Source: a virus. Taken from it: 37,711 nt of DNA. The stretch covers positions 1 through 37,711 of the IMG/VR virus record IMGVR_UViG_3300030382_004766; one strand, 5' to 3'. The notes beneath the pieces are model-generated. The model was not told the origin of the DNA, ran no database searches, and worked only from the letters and a program-made list of their open reading frames with translations. Below are positions 36,254 through 37,711 of the stretch, one piece after another. The position numbers and the translations under genes are program-made. Within the stretch, counting starts at the first letter, position 1. Each line of letters begins with the position of its first letter.

Positions 36254-37711
36254 TGGCGAAGTACTCGGATGACCAAATCCTTAAGGAGTACCTGAAGAGG
36301 TTCGGTGGAAAAAATTTCTCCAGCCTTGAGGATTTAATCACCGCCAAAGAGGGGATGGGTCTCGAAACTGCCACCCCTCTGCAGCGAGCCATCTTTCGGA
36401 TTGCCGATGGCAAGCCGTTGGAGTACCTCGCCAAAAATAAGGATGTTGCCGAAGCTCTCGGGATATCCTGGGAGCAGTTAAGAAAATTCCACCTTGGAGA
36501 AGCTCCTAGAGAATTGGTCGTGCTCTCGGGGATTCGTACCGCCAAGTCATTCATGGCTGCTGCCATTGCAATCTGGGCAAGTCAGACCTGCGATGTTGAC
36601 CACCTGAGAGCTGGGGAAATTCCCCGGTACTCCATTGTCTCCCTGAATAAGGATTTAGCCCACGTTGTCTTGAACCACTTGATGGGTTCAATCCTTGCCA
36701 GCCCCGCTTTAACCCGATTGATTTATGACCAGAACTCCGCGAAGAAGTGGTTAGACAACGGGCGACCCGGAGCGGATGCGATTGTGTTGAGGCACCCCTC
36801 TGGGAGACCAGTGGAGATTAAGGTGGTGAGTGGGAAGCGGGCTGGAGCTTCACTGGTCGCTCGTTGGTCTGCCGGGGTTACTTTTGACGAAGCTCCGAGA
36901 ATGGCTGGCCAGGATGCAGCGGTTATTAACTTGGACGATTCGAGAGCTGCGGTAGTTGGCCGACTTCTCCCCGGTGCCTGCATTACGATGATTGGCTCGC
37001 CGTGGGCTCCGATGGGTCCGGTTTACAACATGGTGCAGGAGCACATGGGTAACCCGAATCGGGAGCGTGTGGTTATCAAAGCTCCCGGTCCTCTCCTCAA
37101 TCCATATTGGTGGACCGAGGAAAGATGCGAGCGGCTAAAGAAAGCTGACCCCACCGCCTACCGGACTGATGTTCTAGCTGAGTTTGTTGATATCGAGGAA
37201 AGCCTTTTGAGTCAGTACCTGGACTCTTCCACCCGCGAAGAGATGGTGTTGGCTCCAGCGGAAAACCAAGAGTACATCGCATCGATGGACCCAGGAACCA
37301 GAGCCAACGCCTGGACCCTAGTAATAGCCACCCGCAAAGGCAATAAGAAAATGATTGCCTTTGCCCAGCAGTGGCAGGGGACTGCGATGGAACCTCTCCG
37401 CCCCCGCGAGGTTTTAAGGGAAGCGGCTGCGGCTTGTTTTAAGTATGGTATCTCTTGGGCGATTACCGATCAGTACGCAGCGGATGCTTTAAAGGATTTA
37501 GCGGAAGCCCATGGTCTCGAATTGGTTATCGAACCCTGGACCCGTCAGAATAAGATTGATTTGTTTATGGAGCTGCAGAGCCAATTCCAGCAGGGGAATG
37601 TGGAAATCCCTCCTGACCAATACCTAATAAAAGACTTAAGATTGGTTAAAAGAAGGGTGACTCAATCTGGGATTGCTATTATCTTTCCTGAGACAACGGA
37701 TAAAAGGCACA
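36253..37711 (+). CDS. terL: Terminase large subunit, N-terminal part (continues at base 3)
   Basis: TerL is the motor and nuclease that packages DNA into the procapsid. The start overlaps the upstream stop (TAATG). The ATPase part has a degenerate P-loop VVLSGIRTAKSFMAA (near residues 89-103) and Walker B AGVTFDEAP, followed by a TMIGSPWAP coupling motif. The nuclease part shows SMDPGTRANAWTLVIA and WAITDQYAADALKDL, with the acidic residues that bind metal. The frame is still open at the contig end and continues at bases 3-266; the full length is about 541 residues. No separate small terminase lies next to it. Confidence 0.93.
   Translation, partial: MAKYSDDQILKEYLKRFGGKNFSSLEDLITAKEGMGLETATPLQRAIFRIADGKPLEYLAKNKDVAEALGISWEQLRKFHLGEAPRELVVLSGIRTAKSFMAAAIAIWASQTCDVDHLRAGEIPRYSIVSLNKDLAHVVLNHLMGSILASPALTRLIYDQNSAKKWLDNGRPGADAIVLRHPSGRPVEIKVVSGKRAGASLVARWSAGVTFDEAPRMAGQDAAVINLDDSRAAVVGRLLPGACITMIGSPWAPMGPVYNMVQEHMGNPNRERVVIKAPGPLLNPYWWTEERCERLKKADPTAYRTDVLAEFVDIEESLLSQYLDSSTREEMVLAPAENQEYIASMDPGTRANAWTLVIATRKGNKKMIAFAQQWQGTAMEPLRPREVLREAAAACFKYGISWAITDQYAADALKDLAEAHGLELVIEPWTRQNKIDLFMELQSQFQQGNVEIPPDQYLIKDLRLVKRRVTQSGIAIIFPETTDKRH
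37613..37710. repeat. Terminal overlap, right copy
   Basis: Second copy of bases 1-98. It lies inside the large terminase gene, in the same reading frame. The final base 37711 is A where the left copy has T at position 99, which would change a Cys codon to Ser. That is either a population variant or an error at the contig edge. Confidence 0.9.

Overview
The window is a complete, or nearly complete, tailed-phage genome assembled as a circle and opened inside the terminase gene. Bases 1-98 are repeated as 37613-37710, and the terminase reading frame runs in frame across that join. The unique length is therefore about 37.6 kb. A short-tailed (podovirus-like) particle is indicated by a portal, scaffold, HK97-like capsid, a tail adaptor, one very large tail protein, four large predicted ejection proteins and no tape-measure or tail-tube genes. 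No phage RNA polymerase, DNA polymerase or integrase is visible. The host cannot be named. The standard bacterial code fits: several genes end in TGA with ATGA overlaps, and starts are ATG or GTG behind GGAGG-type ribosome sites.

Layout by region. (1) Late rightward operon, 35070 through the end and on from 1 to about 20306: GNAT-like protein, excisionase-type HTH protein, large terminase, portal, scaffold, capsid, adaptor, a possible small terminase, tail proteins, ejection proteins, a LamG-type fibre and two membrane proteins of the lysis type. (2) Leftward operon 27451-20307: SNF2 helicase, small coupled genes, Sak4-like ATPase, DUF669/SSB-like protein, Cas4-like nuclease, Hjc/VRR-like nuclease, membrane proteins and an M15 peptidase endolysin. 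(3) Rightward pair 27598-29984: a possible ribbon-helix-helix regulator and a primase-polymerase/DUF3987 protein. (4) Leftward small genes 31204-30278. (5) Rightward small genes 31526-32133. (6) Leftward early-type block 34514-32164 of small unknowns, a GP88-like protein and a Cro/CI-like regulator.

Replication probably relies on recombination: primase-polymerase, helicase, single-strand-annealing ATPase, SSB-like protein and two PD-(D/E)XK nucleases, with a host polymerase. The three divergent intergenic regions hold the control elements. These include a 12-13 bp iteron array (31272-31420), a 17-bp dyad tandem array (34874-35042, with related copies elsewhere), a 19-bp operator-like dyad inside a promoter (34559-34577), and G-rich palindromes near 30050-30165 and 35118-35174.

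The points most worth checking are a probable programmed -1 frameshift at the end of the holin gene (slippery GGGAAAG at 20073-20079 leading into an 88-codon open frame with no usable upstream start), an in-frame TGA inside the conserved N-terminus of the endolysin (20670-20672), and the two repeat arrays as candidate origin or regulator sites.
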